64,000 nt of DNA from Cryptomeria japonica (taxonomy: Eukaryota; Streptophyta; Pinopsida; Cupressales; Cupressaceae): contig NC_081412.1 in assembly GCF_030272615.1 (NCBI RefSeq), positions 477,345,657 through 477,409,656 on the forward strand, read 5' to 3'. Shown piece after piece: positions 35,756 to 47,560 of this stretch. The stretch's first letter is position 1. The number at the start of each line of letters is the position of its first letter. Position numbers and translations under genes: made by a program. A model generated the notes under the pieces. It worked only from the letters and a program-made list of their open reading frames with translations. It had not been told where the DNA came from and searched no databases.

Positions 35756-35930
35756 GAAACCAATGGGGAAGGGGGCGTAGGGACCATGTGTGGTCTACCC
35801 CACAGCCCGTGATCCCCTCACAGACTGTGGGGGAGGGCCACGCTGTGACTACCCATAGTCGTGGCACCCCATGACATGTGGGGAAGCTCCCCACGGGGAT
35901 ACCTTCCCCCCCCCCTTCCCAAACAAACAA
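35756..35930. repeat. GC-rich patch with inverted repeats
   Basis: About 175 bp of G- and C-runs inside the otherwise AT-rich D LTR. It includes GTGGGGA-AGC-TCCCCAC (35878-35894), an inverted repeat with a 3-base loop. It is bounded by poly-T (35742-35751) and a C-run (35907-35916). No gene is seen. Confidence 0.7.
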
Positions 35931-36955
35931 TATAATTTAATTTTTTATTTATATTTTTTTATCTAATCTTTAAAAAAAAATAGATTAGCTAAAAATATAA
36001 AACATGCCCATAATAAATCAATTTATAGAGGAAATTTTAACAGCCCCTCCTTTTTTTTAATAAAATTTTAATAGTATAACAATAAAAGTATAAATTAAAA
36101 TTTATTTCCCCCTTCTCTGTGATGAAAACACAAAGAAGTAAAACAATTTACCAGACAAAAAAAATTCAAAAACTAATAAACAACAAACCACCAAATTCCA
36201 AGCAAACAAGTTCTTCCCAAAGGCTAGCCCCGACATAATTTTTTTGGAAATTTAACAACTCTCAACCAAGATTTAAACAATCATTCATTTCCTGAGACTC
36301 AACTAGGAAAATTTAAAACAAACCAAACAAGAAATTCTCATTTACACAAACAAAATTTCAAACCCCCCCCCTTTTTTTTTCTTTCTTCAAAATTCTACAA
36401 TAACTTACCCTTACTAAACATAGCACACAACAAACAAAAATTTCTTCAATTACTCTAAAATTCTAAAACAAAGGTGTGAAACTCCAACCTATAAATGCTT
36501 TCCTGGAAGAAGTTTGGAGATAAGAGCAAGCCTTCTACAAACAAAAACCCCTTCAACAGAGGAAACTAGATTTTTGAAACAAACAAATCCTCCAGCCAAA
36601 ACCACCTCAAAAACAGGGAGTCAAGAAATTTTTCCAAAATGCCCTCATGCATAATCTGGAACTATTTTCCAAATATAAAGGATTTTTCTCCACAAACATA
36701 TTTTTTAGGTCAAATTCATTTTTAATAAAAAATTGAAAAATCTATTTCTTTTCTTTTCAAACTACACATTTGCATTTACCTATTTTTTTAATTTGAATTC
36801 ATTTTTCCTCACATACTAAAAAAACAATTTAAACATTAAAAATACATAAAGGTAAAAATGACTTTATCCTTTTTTTTTTAAACAAATGAAAAAAAAACAT
36901 AATATAATTTCATTAATAAATCAACAATCAATCTTAACTAACCAATTAAAATAAT

Positions 36956-37736
36956 TGTAGACACCTAAAACTATCCATATCTAATTAAATAAATATCTTT
37001 ATTTATTTAATTACTTTAACCTAATTCTTCTATTAATTAAATGAATCTTTATTTATTTAATTAATTCATTTATCCTCTTCTAGCATTATTTCTCATTTAA
37101 ATAAATACATTTATTTATTTAAATTGCCCTTTTCCCAAATTAAATAAATACTTATTTATTTAATTGATCCCACTTCTTCTATTAATTAATTAAATCTTTA
37201 TTTATTTAATTAATTCATTAACCTTTTCTACCCATGACACATGTCATTCATCTCTTAATTCATACACTACCTACCCTCTCATTATTTTCTTATTTCTTCT
37301 ACCTACCCTCTAATCTTAGCCAACCATTTATCTTTTACACCTCTTAATCTTATCCCTCCATTTCTTATAGTGTCTTCTATATAAGGAGATGCTTTCTTCA
37401 TTATCAACCCTGATGAGTTGACTTCCCAACTACGCTTTTGAACTTTCATATGCGATCAAGCCTACTTGCAACCACATTTCCGTTCTTTGTTGAGCTCTTG
37501 TGCACATATAAAATCTGAGAGAAAATATATCAAGCAAGATCAATGGAGATAGGAAGAATGGAGATCCAAACCCTATTGGACATGTGATGGTATAATCTTT
37601 GTGATTTCATTTGATTTGCATTGTCTTAGGTAATCTTCATATGTTATGGTAGATCTTTGTTATTGTTAGGCTAGGGTTTTGTGGTTGAATCTATTTAGTC
37701 TTTCAATATTGTTGTTATCCATTTTCACCGTATACA
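36956..37736 (+). repeat. Element H 5' LTR
   Basis: It is very rich in 'tttatttaattaatt' phrases over its first 260 bp. A plausible TATA box, 'tctatataagg', lies at about 37376 with a transcript start expected downstream. It ends CCGTATACA. Confidence 0.9.
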
Positions 37737-37750
37737 AACGTGCCTAAACA

Positions 37751-37868
37751 ACGCAGACGCGCTCGCATTTGACATAGACGCCTTTTCTTGCACAGACGCA
37801 CCTGGCACAAACACAGACGCGCCTAGCTAACCTAGACTCACCTGGCACCAGCACAGACGCGCCTCGAC
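37751..37868 (+). repeat. GC-rich ~20-bp minisatellite in element H
   Basis: Six degenerate units of about 19-21 bp share the core 'cAGACGCgCCt', for example at 37753, 37782, 37812 and 37853. It directly follows the 5' LTR, where a primer site and leader would be expected, and differs sharply in composition from its AT-rich surroundings. Confidence 0.85.
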
Positions 37869-38384
37869 ATTTTTTTACCTTGTTTGACATATTCTAGAAT
37901 GCATTTATTGCGCTACCTAGCATGCATTAATGACAACATTTATTGCAACAAAGTACAAGAAGGTTTTGTGGTACTTACCGGCTCTCCTGCATCTGCTGGC
38001 CTCTGAAATCGGCGAATGCGATCGAATCTGTGAACCAATGCCATCGATGCTGACTGTTGCTGCTCTATTCTCTCTCTGCACTCTGATCTCTTGTATGTGT
38101 GGATGACAATGAGGATGTATTCCCCTCGTGGTCTATTTTATAGACTGTCCTAGCCCTATCCCTAGCCCTAGTTTCCCGAGTCAGTCTTCATTATTCCATG
38201 ACTCTGTCACTCTAACCTATCCAATCAGTCCATTCTAGCCTTTCTTTCTTATCGAGAGATTGTCTGTGATCTTTTCAAACATTTTCATCCAATCTCTCGA
38301 GGGGGCATATCATTCCCATCTTGGGGCAACTTTGTATCAGGTCATCTTATCTTCTTTGAAACAACGCGACAAGCTGCATTGTCT

Positions 38385-38399
38385 CAAAGAGGGGCAAAA
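38385..38399 (+). other. Element H polypurine tract
   Basis: CAAAGAGGGGCAAAA abuts the TGTAGAC start of the 3' LTR. Confidence 0.85.
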
Positions 38400-39179
38400 T
38401 GTAGACAGCTAAAATTGTCCATATCTAATTAAATAAATATCTTTATTTTTTTAATACGTTAGCCTAATTCTTCTATTAATTAAATGAATCTTTATTTATT
38501 TAATTAATTCATTTATCCTCTTCTAGCCTTATTTCTCATTTAAATAAATACATTTATTTATTTAAATTACCCTTTTCCTAAATTAAATAAATACTTATTT
38601 ATTTAATTGATCCCACTTTTTCTATTAATTAATTAAATCTTTATTTATTTAATTAATTCATTAATCTTTTCTACCCATGACACATGGCATTCATCTCTTA
38701 ATTCATACACTACCTACCCTCTCATTATTTTCTTATTTCCTCTACCTACCCTCTAATCTTAGCTGACCATTTATCTTTTACACCTCTTAATCTTATCCCT
38801 CCATTTCTTATAGTGTCTTCTATATAAGGAGATGATTTCTTCATTATCAACCCTAATGAGTTGACTTCCCAACTATGCTTTTGAACTTTCATATGCGATC
38901 AAGCCTACTTGCAACCACATTTCCGTTCTTTGTTGAGCTCTTGTGCACATATAAAATCTAAGAGAAAATATATCAAGCATGATCAATGGAGATAGGAAGA
39001 ATGGAGATCCAAACCCTATTGGACATGTGATGGTATAATCTTTGTGATTTCATTTGATTTGCATTGTCTTAGGTAATCTTCATATGTTATGGTGGATCTT
39101 TGTTGTTGTTAGGCTAGGGTTTTGTGGTTGAATCTATTTAGTCTTTCAATATTGTTGTTATCCATTTTCACCGTATACA
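38400..39179 (+). repeat. Element H 3' LTR
   Basis: It matches 36956-37736 with few differences, for example 'acaccta' against 'acagcta' near the start. The same TATA-like box is at about 38820. Confidence 0.92.
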
Positions 39180-40907
39180 CTAATCATTAAAAAGGAAATA
39201 ATGTGTAAACAACATTCACTGAATCTCAAATCAAAGCATAAACCAGCATAGCATAATATCTTAATAAAACATCACCACATAATGTATCCACAAATATCCA
39301 CTAAAAAAGTCAACCATGGTCAAAATAAGTATCTAAAAAGTCTGATCGAGGGAGGGGTACTACAACAAGAGAGCTATGTTGATTTGTGTTTAGAATATTT
39401 AGTTATGTTCTGGTTTAGTGTGTCCATATAGATTGTCTTGATTGGATCATTTTTTATGTTTAGAATATGCATTGGAGGATGAGTTAGAATGTTTTTATGG
39501 GTCTCAGCATTGTGTGTGGAGATCCATGTGGCATAATTTTCATCAAAATATGTCTTTATCGTTACATTTAATGGTGATTTAGGAGGATGTGTTAGCATGT
39601 GAGAATCATTGGATTCATCTTGGAAGGATTTTTTATGATGTATTTAGGTCCCCGCTTTCTCTTAGAGTGAATTGCCTTGAGTATTTTTGGTTTGGGTGGC
39701 TTATTTTATGCAATATTGTTTATTCTAATTGTAGTCAACCCTCAGTTAGGTTTTTGATGATCTATCTTATATTTAATAACTGTGGTTGTATGAGTTGAGA
39801 AAAAGAAATGTGTTTTTATTGATGAGAAGCGTATTCAAATGATATGCAAGCATATTTGAAAGTGAAAATGTGCGAAAGACAGTGATGAGATTTGAAGGTG
39901 ATATATTCTATGAGAGTGCATTGAGACAACAATAGTGGTCAAAGATGTTTTCCATGATGTTGGCCACTTGATACCGATGTTCAAGAGATCTTTTCCATAT
40001 GATCAATTATGTTATTTCTTCTATTGTTGAGTGATAGTGGGTCCTTTAGCAGCATTTTGTATCTTGCCATGAACTAGTGTGCATCAGTTGTGCAAGTCTA
40101 TGTATCTTTCCCTAAGGTATTGTGCCTTAGCTTTTCAATTCCATCAGATGTTGTTGCTCCTTGCTAGTGAGTCTAAAATATTGTAATAATTTCTATTCAT
40201 ATTGTGAGTTTGATTCCAATAATGGTTTTTCCTTGTCTGGGTTTTCCATGTAAATCTATTGTTCATGTGTTAATGATTGATACGTTTTCAGTACTATTGT
40301 TGAATGGTTAGATGTTATTTATAAATAAAAAATTTGAAGCTTTAGATCGATTCTTCCCCCCTCTCAATCCTGTCATGGGTTCAACACTAGGCACCACCAA
40401 CTTGCAAAGGAGAGGATGGGGAAGGAGATATCCATCTCACTAGTACCCTAAACTCCTTCCCTAATCTCAATTACATAAAAAACAAAAATTACAATACTTA
40501 CACTCTTTTACAAGATTTTACAAGAAAGAAGCTTTTGGAGATCTCGAACAGGTTTGGAATGATACTGAATGACTCAAAACACCACAAGGTGACATTACAA
40601 CATCATGAGGGGACTACAACACCCTCCAAGATGACTCATGACACCATGAATTTTATTTTAAAACCCAAGGGAATATTACCATACGCATAACTATAATGCA
40701 ACATTACAAATAAAAGAAAGAACACATTTAATGTCCAACTCATACTCGAAACCAACACCGACACACACAAAAATACACTAATCTACTCATTATCATATAA
40801 TTTCAATTTCTTTCATCAGGAAGGTCCAATATACATCATTAAATTTATTAGGATTTAAATATCCTTAAGTTTGCATTTACAAAAATTGAAAAGGACTATA
40901 AAACATA

Positions 40908-40911
<4 letters not shown>

Positions 40912-40943
<32 letters not shown>
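40912..40943. repeat. (GA)n microsatellite in E 3' LTR
   Basis: About 15 GA units. The matching place in the 5' LTR (51541-51559) holds a shorter, interrupted GA run, so it expanded after insertion or differs by slippage. Confidence 0.95.
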
Positions 40944-40947
<4 letters not shown>

Positions 40948-42020
40948 AGAATGATCACAATACTAGATCTAATTCCATGATCTCTATTTCCTAATTATGG
41001 TTATACATTCTACTTGACCGTGTGGATGTCCACCTCATCATACTAATGGATATAGTCACATGGCCCAAACACTCATGCAATGAATACAACTAGGAATATG
41101 TAGGCTTACACACACCATACACAAAGTATACACATAATACATGATCATAAAATGAAACACTGAATAAAGAGATACTGCCAAGACAAAGATGCTAATATAA
41201 CAAGGGGTTGGATATTAGATATTACGAGAGGAGAGTGTGATTACGTAGGTTAAAGGAATGGCTCATACATAATTGGTTTGTCCTCTCATTAAGATGAGGA
41301 GACTCGATCTTAATAGATCTACACCCCATGAATGGATAGGTCTTCCCAAGTCATTCTTAGACTATAAAATCTCTTAAGGCATGTAAGTTTAATCAAATTA
41401 TCTTTATTAGTTTATTACCCATGTTTTAGTTTGGTTTTCACTGAATTACTCTCTCTTGAAAAGGTTATCCTAGTGGCCACTTTGTGCCTTAGCCCACATT
41501 GAGAGCCACCCCCACAAAAAAACTCTAACATTTACATCCCGGACTCATCTGATTCTCCATGAATGAGGAATCAAAACAAAAAATAACAATGCAATGTCAC
41601 ATTTTACTACTCCTCACATCTTACATACAATTACTCAATCTTCAATTTCAACATGGTATGGGATCCAAAATGATCCAATTTTGAAATTTCATGCATAGTT
41701 TCTATCATTTTACATTACAATTTAACATCAAATATAAAAAATTCTACTTTTTCCTCCTTTCCAAACTTTCCCCAAAAATCCATGGAATAACATTTTTTAC
41801 CATGAAAATAACTTGAAGAACAACAATTTTTCAAATTTTAAGTCTCAAAATTCTAAATATACCCTTTTGTTTTTTATGCACCCAACACCTAATTTTCATA
41901 ATAACATAATAAATTCATCCATTCAATTAAAATTTTGGCATTGGTAATATTTCTACATACCATTTTTATAAAAAAATCTTCTCAAATCTAAAGATTGAAT
42001 CATTAAAATGAAATGCTTTG

Positions 42021-43308
42021 TAAAGGACATAGAATATATTGAAATGGGGGTAAATTGGTCAATGCAAAAACTTTAGTGTTAATCCAACTTATCAATAGCA
42101 ATGGTTCTAGATCATACATTATTGTTAAAACAAAAAATAAAATGATAAGCACAACCACACAAGCAAACAACAGATATAAGTGAAAATCCATAGAGCAAAG
42201 ACCATGGTGAGAATAGCTACTTGTATCTATTGTCTAAATCCAGCCTCACAAATAATAGATCACTTACAACATGAAGTAGGAACCAAATTATTGGAGACAC
42301 CAATCCCTAAATACATTTGTAGGCACCAATCTATAGGAGACACCAATCCCCTAATCTAAGATTTGAACAACATCTCAGGATCTGAGACACCAATCACACC
42401 AAAATACAAAAGATATGAATTGTGGACCTTCAAGGCTGAATATTTAGCTTCTCTATGATATGAACACCATTAAAACTGATTCACACAATACATACGATCT
42501 TCTAATAAAAATACATACTAATTGGGATGCTACTCACATTGCATCACCCACATACTCACAAATCAACCTCTAATTTTTATCTTGCATTAATGGACACACT
42601 AGGAATAATCCTAGATCAACTATATATATGAGTTACAATTATATTAATTACATTCACATGTCAACCAAAAGTATAATTACATATTCGCAAGTCATCCACA
42701 ACAAATTTCTTAACCAAATGTGTAATAGGCCTATTCTATAAGCCCACACATTACTCCAAAAGAAATATCATGCTATGGGTTACCCATTGTAGCTTAATCT
42801 GGTCCATGGTCATCCATATGCTATCTCCAATGAACACATGTTACAAGACTCTAGTGCATCAAATAGGAAGATCAACTCAGTCTTTCAGCATGCACAATGA
42901 CTACTTCGTCACTTCAAAATTTATATCCACAAAATATCAACTCCAAAAACTTTGAAAACTGATACATCATGATAAAATTTACTTTGATTCCAAACTACAT
43001 GGCATAGCACTTAATTGTGGCAAAATTCAAAGCATAACAATTTTCCAATACATTGTTTGAGGAATAGGCCTCAAAACATTCTGCAAACCCTTTCCAGATC
43101 AGCTCAAACAATAGTAATAGATACAAGATGATACAATAAAAATTCTGCAATGATATCATCAACATGATATGTCATAGTCCTTTTGAATCCTTCTGAAACT
43201 CAAATGCATAAACATAGCTATGACAGTAATTGTACTCTTCCAGATACCTTGACATCAATGATAGAGCTGACCAACAAATTTGACATCAGTGACAACCTTT
43301 TTCCAACA
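42021..43308 (-). repeat. Solo LTR I (Copia type, minus orientation) within E 3' LTR
   Basis: The plus-strand right end is TTTTTCCAACA (43308), the complement of TGTTGGAAAAA. A G-run 'gaaatgggggta' lies near the left end, as in other minus-oriented LTRs here. Flanks are CTTTG (42016-42020) and CTTTA (43309-43313). The left terminal base pair is TA in place of TG, so that edge is less sure. No primer site or coding is present. Confidence 0.65.
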
Positions 43309-44350
43309 CTTTAAACAAGGAAAATATGTTAATGCTAATCTAATCCATTTGCAATCATTCAAATGCCAAAAGAAAGAAGAAACAATATGCACCAAAATGT
43401 AAAGTAGAATATCTTAAAATAATCAAATGAATTCTTAAATCCATGAAGCTAGAAGATCTTGGTCACAATCCTAATCTAATCCAACAATACCCACAAAAAT
43501 TCTCCCATAATTTCCTTCCCAAATTTTCATTTGAAAATCCAAGGATAGGAGGGTTTTCAAGCACTCAACATTTGAAAATGGACTAAGCATTGAAATTAGT
43601 TCCCCTTATAAAAATAACTCATTAACTTTTTACTTTTTAAAAAATAATAAAATAATAATAAAAAACATATTTCTAGTTCCCCCATTTCACCCATATGCGC
43701 CAATTATGTGATGCACATTAAAACAACTATATATAAGACACATTTAGCTTTCCAAATATTAAATTACCAATAAAATCATGAAAATCCATTTTCATATTAA
43801 TTGATGACAAATGCAATTAAACATATATGCAGACACTCTTTACTAGTTGACAAGGGGATAATAGGGTTTTATAGACATTACCAACTATAGGTGTTGGGGT
43901 TTTCACTGGTAAAAACATGGAAAACAATAGTCAATTTAAGTGTGATGAGTATTCTCTAGGGTAAAAATTGACCAATGTGATATCTCCTAACAATCAGTGT
44001 CAAGCTACACTTAGACTTGTGTAGCCAAGTAAAGTCAATACTTACTACCTGCATCACTCAAAAAAAATCAAGGGTACCTATGCACATATATATAGATGAA
44101 GCACATATAAATTCCCTAATCGAGGTCAAAATAATACAATAAATCATTCATAGAATCATACATGTATAATCAGCTGAAATAGTAACATCATAATAAACAT
44201 GCTATCATAATACTATAACTATCTCATAAGATGCACCTCGTGAATGTCAATACAAATGAATGGTGGCATGCACAATCCAATATATTCATATATGGTATAT
44301 ATAATGGATCAAATTAATGATGATAAAATTCAAACATGAGAAGCTTTACA

Positions 44351-44363
44351 TCCCCCCTCTAGG
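44351..44363 (-). other. Element E polypurine tract
   Basis: On the minus strand CTAGAGGGGGGAT lies directly upstream of the 3' LTR start TGTAAAGC. It fixes the right edge of the left LTR. Confidence 0.85.
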
Positions 44364-44369
44364 GATAGG

Positions 44370-45700
44370 CTTACTTCTAGAAACGTCCAAAAAGATAGGG
44401 ATACAGATCTCTCAACTGCATCACATCCTCCCAAGTAGTTGAAGTTTCATCTTTTGCATCTCATTAGGCCCTTGTTATATGTCTTGTACAATGTTCATGA
44501 GATCTAAATAAATTTTCTTGTCCTCCTTAACCTACAAACCACCCCAATCAAGAACATGTGTCACATCAAGAATATACTATCTAAGAAATGGCACATAGAA
44601 CACATCATGGATGTTTGATATGCTAGGTAGAAAGGAAAGGAAATAGGAAATAGGACCAATTCTTTCAAGGATAGCAAAAGGTCAAAAAAATATGGCACCA
44701 ACTTAGATCCTTTCTCATAATAGATGTGGCTCTTAAGTAGGCAAACTCTCAAGAACACATGATCGCCCACTGAGAAGTTTCAATCAAAACTATGGGAATC
44801 AAAATACTTCTTATTTTGGTAGTATGTTGTAGCCAGATGCTCTCTAATAATAACTACCTACTAATCCATATCCTTGGCATCTTAGGGCCCAATACAACTT
44901 GATCCTCCAAACAATCTCGACTCAATAGGGTATGGCATGGTTGACCAAGAATTAAAAAGGGGACATGCTCAAAGAAATATGGTACCCATTATTATAGGAA
45001 AGCTCTACCAAATATAAATAGTCCTCCCACCTTGACTATTGATCCTTGACATACATGCAAATAATATCCTCAAGAACCCGATTAACTCTATCTATCTATC
45101 TATCTATCCATCAATCTTAGGGTGGTATGAAAATGTGAAATTAAGCTAGACACATAAATCATGCTGCAAGGAGGTCCACAACATGGATTTGAACGCTAGG
45201 TCTCAATCTAAGATGATCCTAGAAGGAACTCCATGCAAGTGCACATTGTCCTCCATAAACACATGTATTATAGATGCAACAGTATGCAAAGACCTCATGG
45301 GGGAGAAGTGAACCACCTTTGACAAATTGTCGACCACAACCATTAAAGCATCATGATGATGATGAGAACATATAGATATTCCAATAATGAAGTCAAGTAA
45401 TATTTTATCCCATTTCCACTCAGGAATGGCATGTAGTTACAAGAAACCTATTAGATGTTGATGTTTGACCTTCACCCTTGACAATCTAGGTATCTAGACA
45501 CAAAATCGACACCATTACACCTCATCCCTTCTCAATAATACAACTATATAAGGTCAACATGCATCTTCTTGACACCGATATGTGCTCAATAAGGAGTATG
45601 ATGTGCCTTAGACAAAATCAAGGATTTAAGATCACCAAAAACTAAAACATAGATACAACCAAGATGTCACAAAAGTCCATATAAATCCAAAGAGCAACCT
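44370..45700 (-). pseudogene. Element E integrase and C-terminal region
   Basis: The zinc-domain lead-in lies just below 45700. The core is at about 45100-45440: 'EWKWDKILLDFIIGI', 'MVVVDNLSKVVHF' and 'HLHGVPSRII'. The SDRD motif is reduced to 'LD*DLAF', and the HPQTDGQTE motif has become a GATA repeat (45090-45115). 44561-44770 is the C-terminal module with 'GDHVFLRV' and 'FFDLLLSLKEL'. A 'TTWEDVMQLRDLYPYLF' tail near 44430 resembles the end of chromovirus integrases. Many stops and frameshifts are present. Confidence 0.85.
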
Positions 45701-47010
45701 AAAAATATTCCATCAAGGGCTCTCATAGACTCAATCTCCACTCTCCCCTCTTGATACAAAGTATCACTAACAAGTGCCTCAAAGATACAACTCCACAAAT
45801 CTACACCAAGGGTCATAACTGAAATATCACTCCTCCTCCTACTCAAGGAATCTATGAAAACACTCTCCCTTCCTTTGAAATAGTGATCACCAAAGTCATA
45901 CTCACATAGAAAATCCATCCAACAATGCTATTGGACATTTAGATTCAATTGAGTAAAGATGTATTGTAAGCTATAATGATCAATATAAAGCTCACTTTGA
46001 TGTTACAAGAGAAAAACATCTCCAACAAACAAGCATGTGGACAATTGCCACTAATTCCATGTTATTAGTGGGATATTTTAGCTCATGATCCTTGAGCTTA
46101 CAATAATCATAGAAATCACTTGTCCCTCTTTCATGAGAAATACCCCCAAACCCTCTAGTGATGCATTAGTGCAAACATCAAAATCTCATGTAAGATCTCG
46201 CACTACCAAGATAGGTGCACTAGTGAAATTATCCATAAGAGCCTAAAACATTGCCTCAAATTACTCTAGCCAAACAAAATTATTCCATTTCCTCTAAAGA
46301 TAAGTGATAGGATGAACCAACCTAGAAATGTCTCTAACAAAATAATAGTAATATCTGGCCAAACCCATGAAACTATGAACCTCAAAGACATTCATTGTTG
46401 TTGGTCAATCCAAAATAGCCTAAATCCTAGACCTAGATCCACTAAGATACTCTCTTTGGAGATAATATAACCCAAATATCTCATCTCATTCTAAAGAAAC
46501 TCACACTTGGACAAGTTTCCATAAAGTTGATGGTCACAAAGACACTACAAAATCTGATACAAGTAGACCCCATGCTCCTCCACTCTCCTTGAGTAGATCA
46601 AAATGTCATCAAGGAAGACAAGGACAAATTAGTCAAGACCTATGTGAAAAACACTCAATTCAATAGATTCATGAAAATAGATGTATCATTAGTCAACCCA
46701 AATGTGACCACCATGAACTTATAGTACCCATAAAGTGTATGAAATATCAATCCTTGGCAAGGTTTATTGGTTCTTTACCATCACCTTATTCGAATACTAT
46801 TAATCTATGCACAAGAAAGGAGATTTGTCCTTCACAAAAATAGTTGGTGCTCACCAAGGCGAAATAGTAGGACAAATGTGTCCCTTGTCCAACAACTCCT
46901 CCAACTACAGCTCCTAAATGGTCATATGATATGGTGGTTGAGAAATTAGCTCTACTCCAAGAATAAGATCAATGTTAAAGTATGTATCCTACTGAGATGA
47001 CATGCTTGGG
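45667..47010 (-). pseudogene. Element E reverse transcriptase and RNase H
   Basis: 46780-47010 gives 'PPYHMTI', 'LDKGHICPTISPW' and 'LPRIDISYT', the start of Ty3 RT. 46560-46740 gives 'FMVVTFGLTN' and 'VLVFLDDILIYSRR', with the Asp-Asp pair intact. 45667-45918 is the RNase H to integrase connection, with 'DFLCEYDFGDHYFKGRESVFIDSLSRRR'. Frames shift repeatedly and stops are frequent, so this is an old, dead copy. Confidence 0.88.
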
Positions 47011-47149
47011 ATCTCCTTGAGAAACACGTATGCAAAGTTTTGACTAATAGGATGATCATCAAGAGATACTTTCCAATAATCCCCCTCAAAAAGGTCACTC
47101 ATTGAGAGATAAAATAATTGACAACCCTATTGTATACTCTTCTTAAGCT

Positions 47150-47560
47150 ACTTAGCCAAGATCATCTGAAGGGAGATGGGTCTATGGACACCCACAAGTT
47201 CTAATCACTCAGTAAAATAATCCAATCACTTAACTAAATTACCCAATGATCAATACAAGACTAATGAGCCTCCAACCAATCCATACCTAAGATTATCATA
47301 AAGGACCCCAAAGGTAGAATGCATAGGTCAACATAGGTGGCGAAGGTGCTCAAATCCAACACACAACCACAAACTAGAGAATCGACAACCACATTATCAC
47401 TAGTATCCAACTACACCTACTAGCTATCATCCTACCTTGTCCCCACAAGCCCTCAACACTCCAAAGGAAATGGGGGTATAAAAGAATCTAAAGCACTGAA
47501 ATCAAATAGGATAGATGTATGAATCCCACTCAATAAACTTGATGATGCAACCATGGTCCC
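47150..47560 (-). pseudogene. Element E aspartic protease region
   Basis: The minus strand reads 'TYVDLCILPLGSFMIILGMDWLEAH', the hydrophobic second half of plant Ty3 proteases with the LGMDWL signature, at about 47260-47340. A TAG follows where Gln is expected. The DTG active site upstream is no longer readable. Confidence 0.75.

Larger units (their letters stand above)
36956..39179 (+). mobile_element. Element H: small non-coding LTR retrotransposon
   Basis: The LTRs are 36956-37736 (781 bp) and 38400-39179 (780 bp), TGTAGAC...GTATACA, nearly identical by eye, so this is probably one of the younger insertions. The internal region is 663 bp. Flanks are ATAAT (36951-36955) and CTAAT (39180-39184). 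A purine tract 'caaagaggggcaaaa' precedes the second LTR, in the style of plant Ty3 elements. No protein motif is present, so it depends on another element. It lies inside D. Confidence 0.9.
33894..39364. mobile_element. Element D: very long solo LTR of the E type, with H nested inside
   Basis: It begins TGTAATGCCCCGTCAGG like E's LTRs and ends GGGTACTACA. The perfect target duplication ACAAG is at 33889-33893 and 39365-39369. Without H it is about 3.2 kb, close to E's LTR length, and it has no primer site, polypurine tract or protein motif, so it reads as a solo LTR. The phrase 'ggttatcctgctaacctc' (35055) is shared with E ('ggttatcctagtggccac', 41463). By analogy with E its natural orientation is minus. 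Confidence 0.82.
33311..40386 (+). repeat. Family-F solo LTR, split by element D
   Basis: It starts TGTTGGAAATATGAG at 33311 and ends GGTTCAACA at 40386. Target duplication is TTAGG (33306-33310) against CTAGG (40387-40391). Only LTR sequence is present, 33311-33893 and 39370-40386, about 1.6 kb in all. It is longer than the C copy because a ~250-bp part is duplicated: the 'gtttgtaga..gttg' block at 33450 recurs at 33716. It interrupts E's 3' LTR. Confidence 0.87.
29474..44350 (-). repeat. Element E 3' LTR, in four pieces
   Basis: The pieces are 29474-30267, 33269-33310, 40392-42020 and 43314-44350. Pieces one to three can be followed against the 5' LTR at 50306-51824 and 59808-60077: the block ending 'aaggaacatgaaaacatc' (30245) against 50968, 'actagacattagg' (33298) against 'ttggatactagg' (51018), a GA-repeat at both, and 'acccatgttttagtttggtttt' (41417) against 60008. 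It ends CTTTACA at 44350 against the polypurine tract. No gene is present in it. Confidence 0.82.

Noticed and set aside
34606-35930. ORFs in element D (103-120 codons) as host genes
   Set aside because: They are in a solo LTR, overlap on both strands, and carry no domain or codon signal.
38147-38175. CCCTA-rich stretch as interstitial telomere repeat
   Set aside because: Only three or four irregular 'ccctag/ccctat' units; the plant telomere unit CCCTAAA is not repeated.
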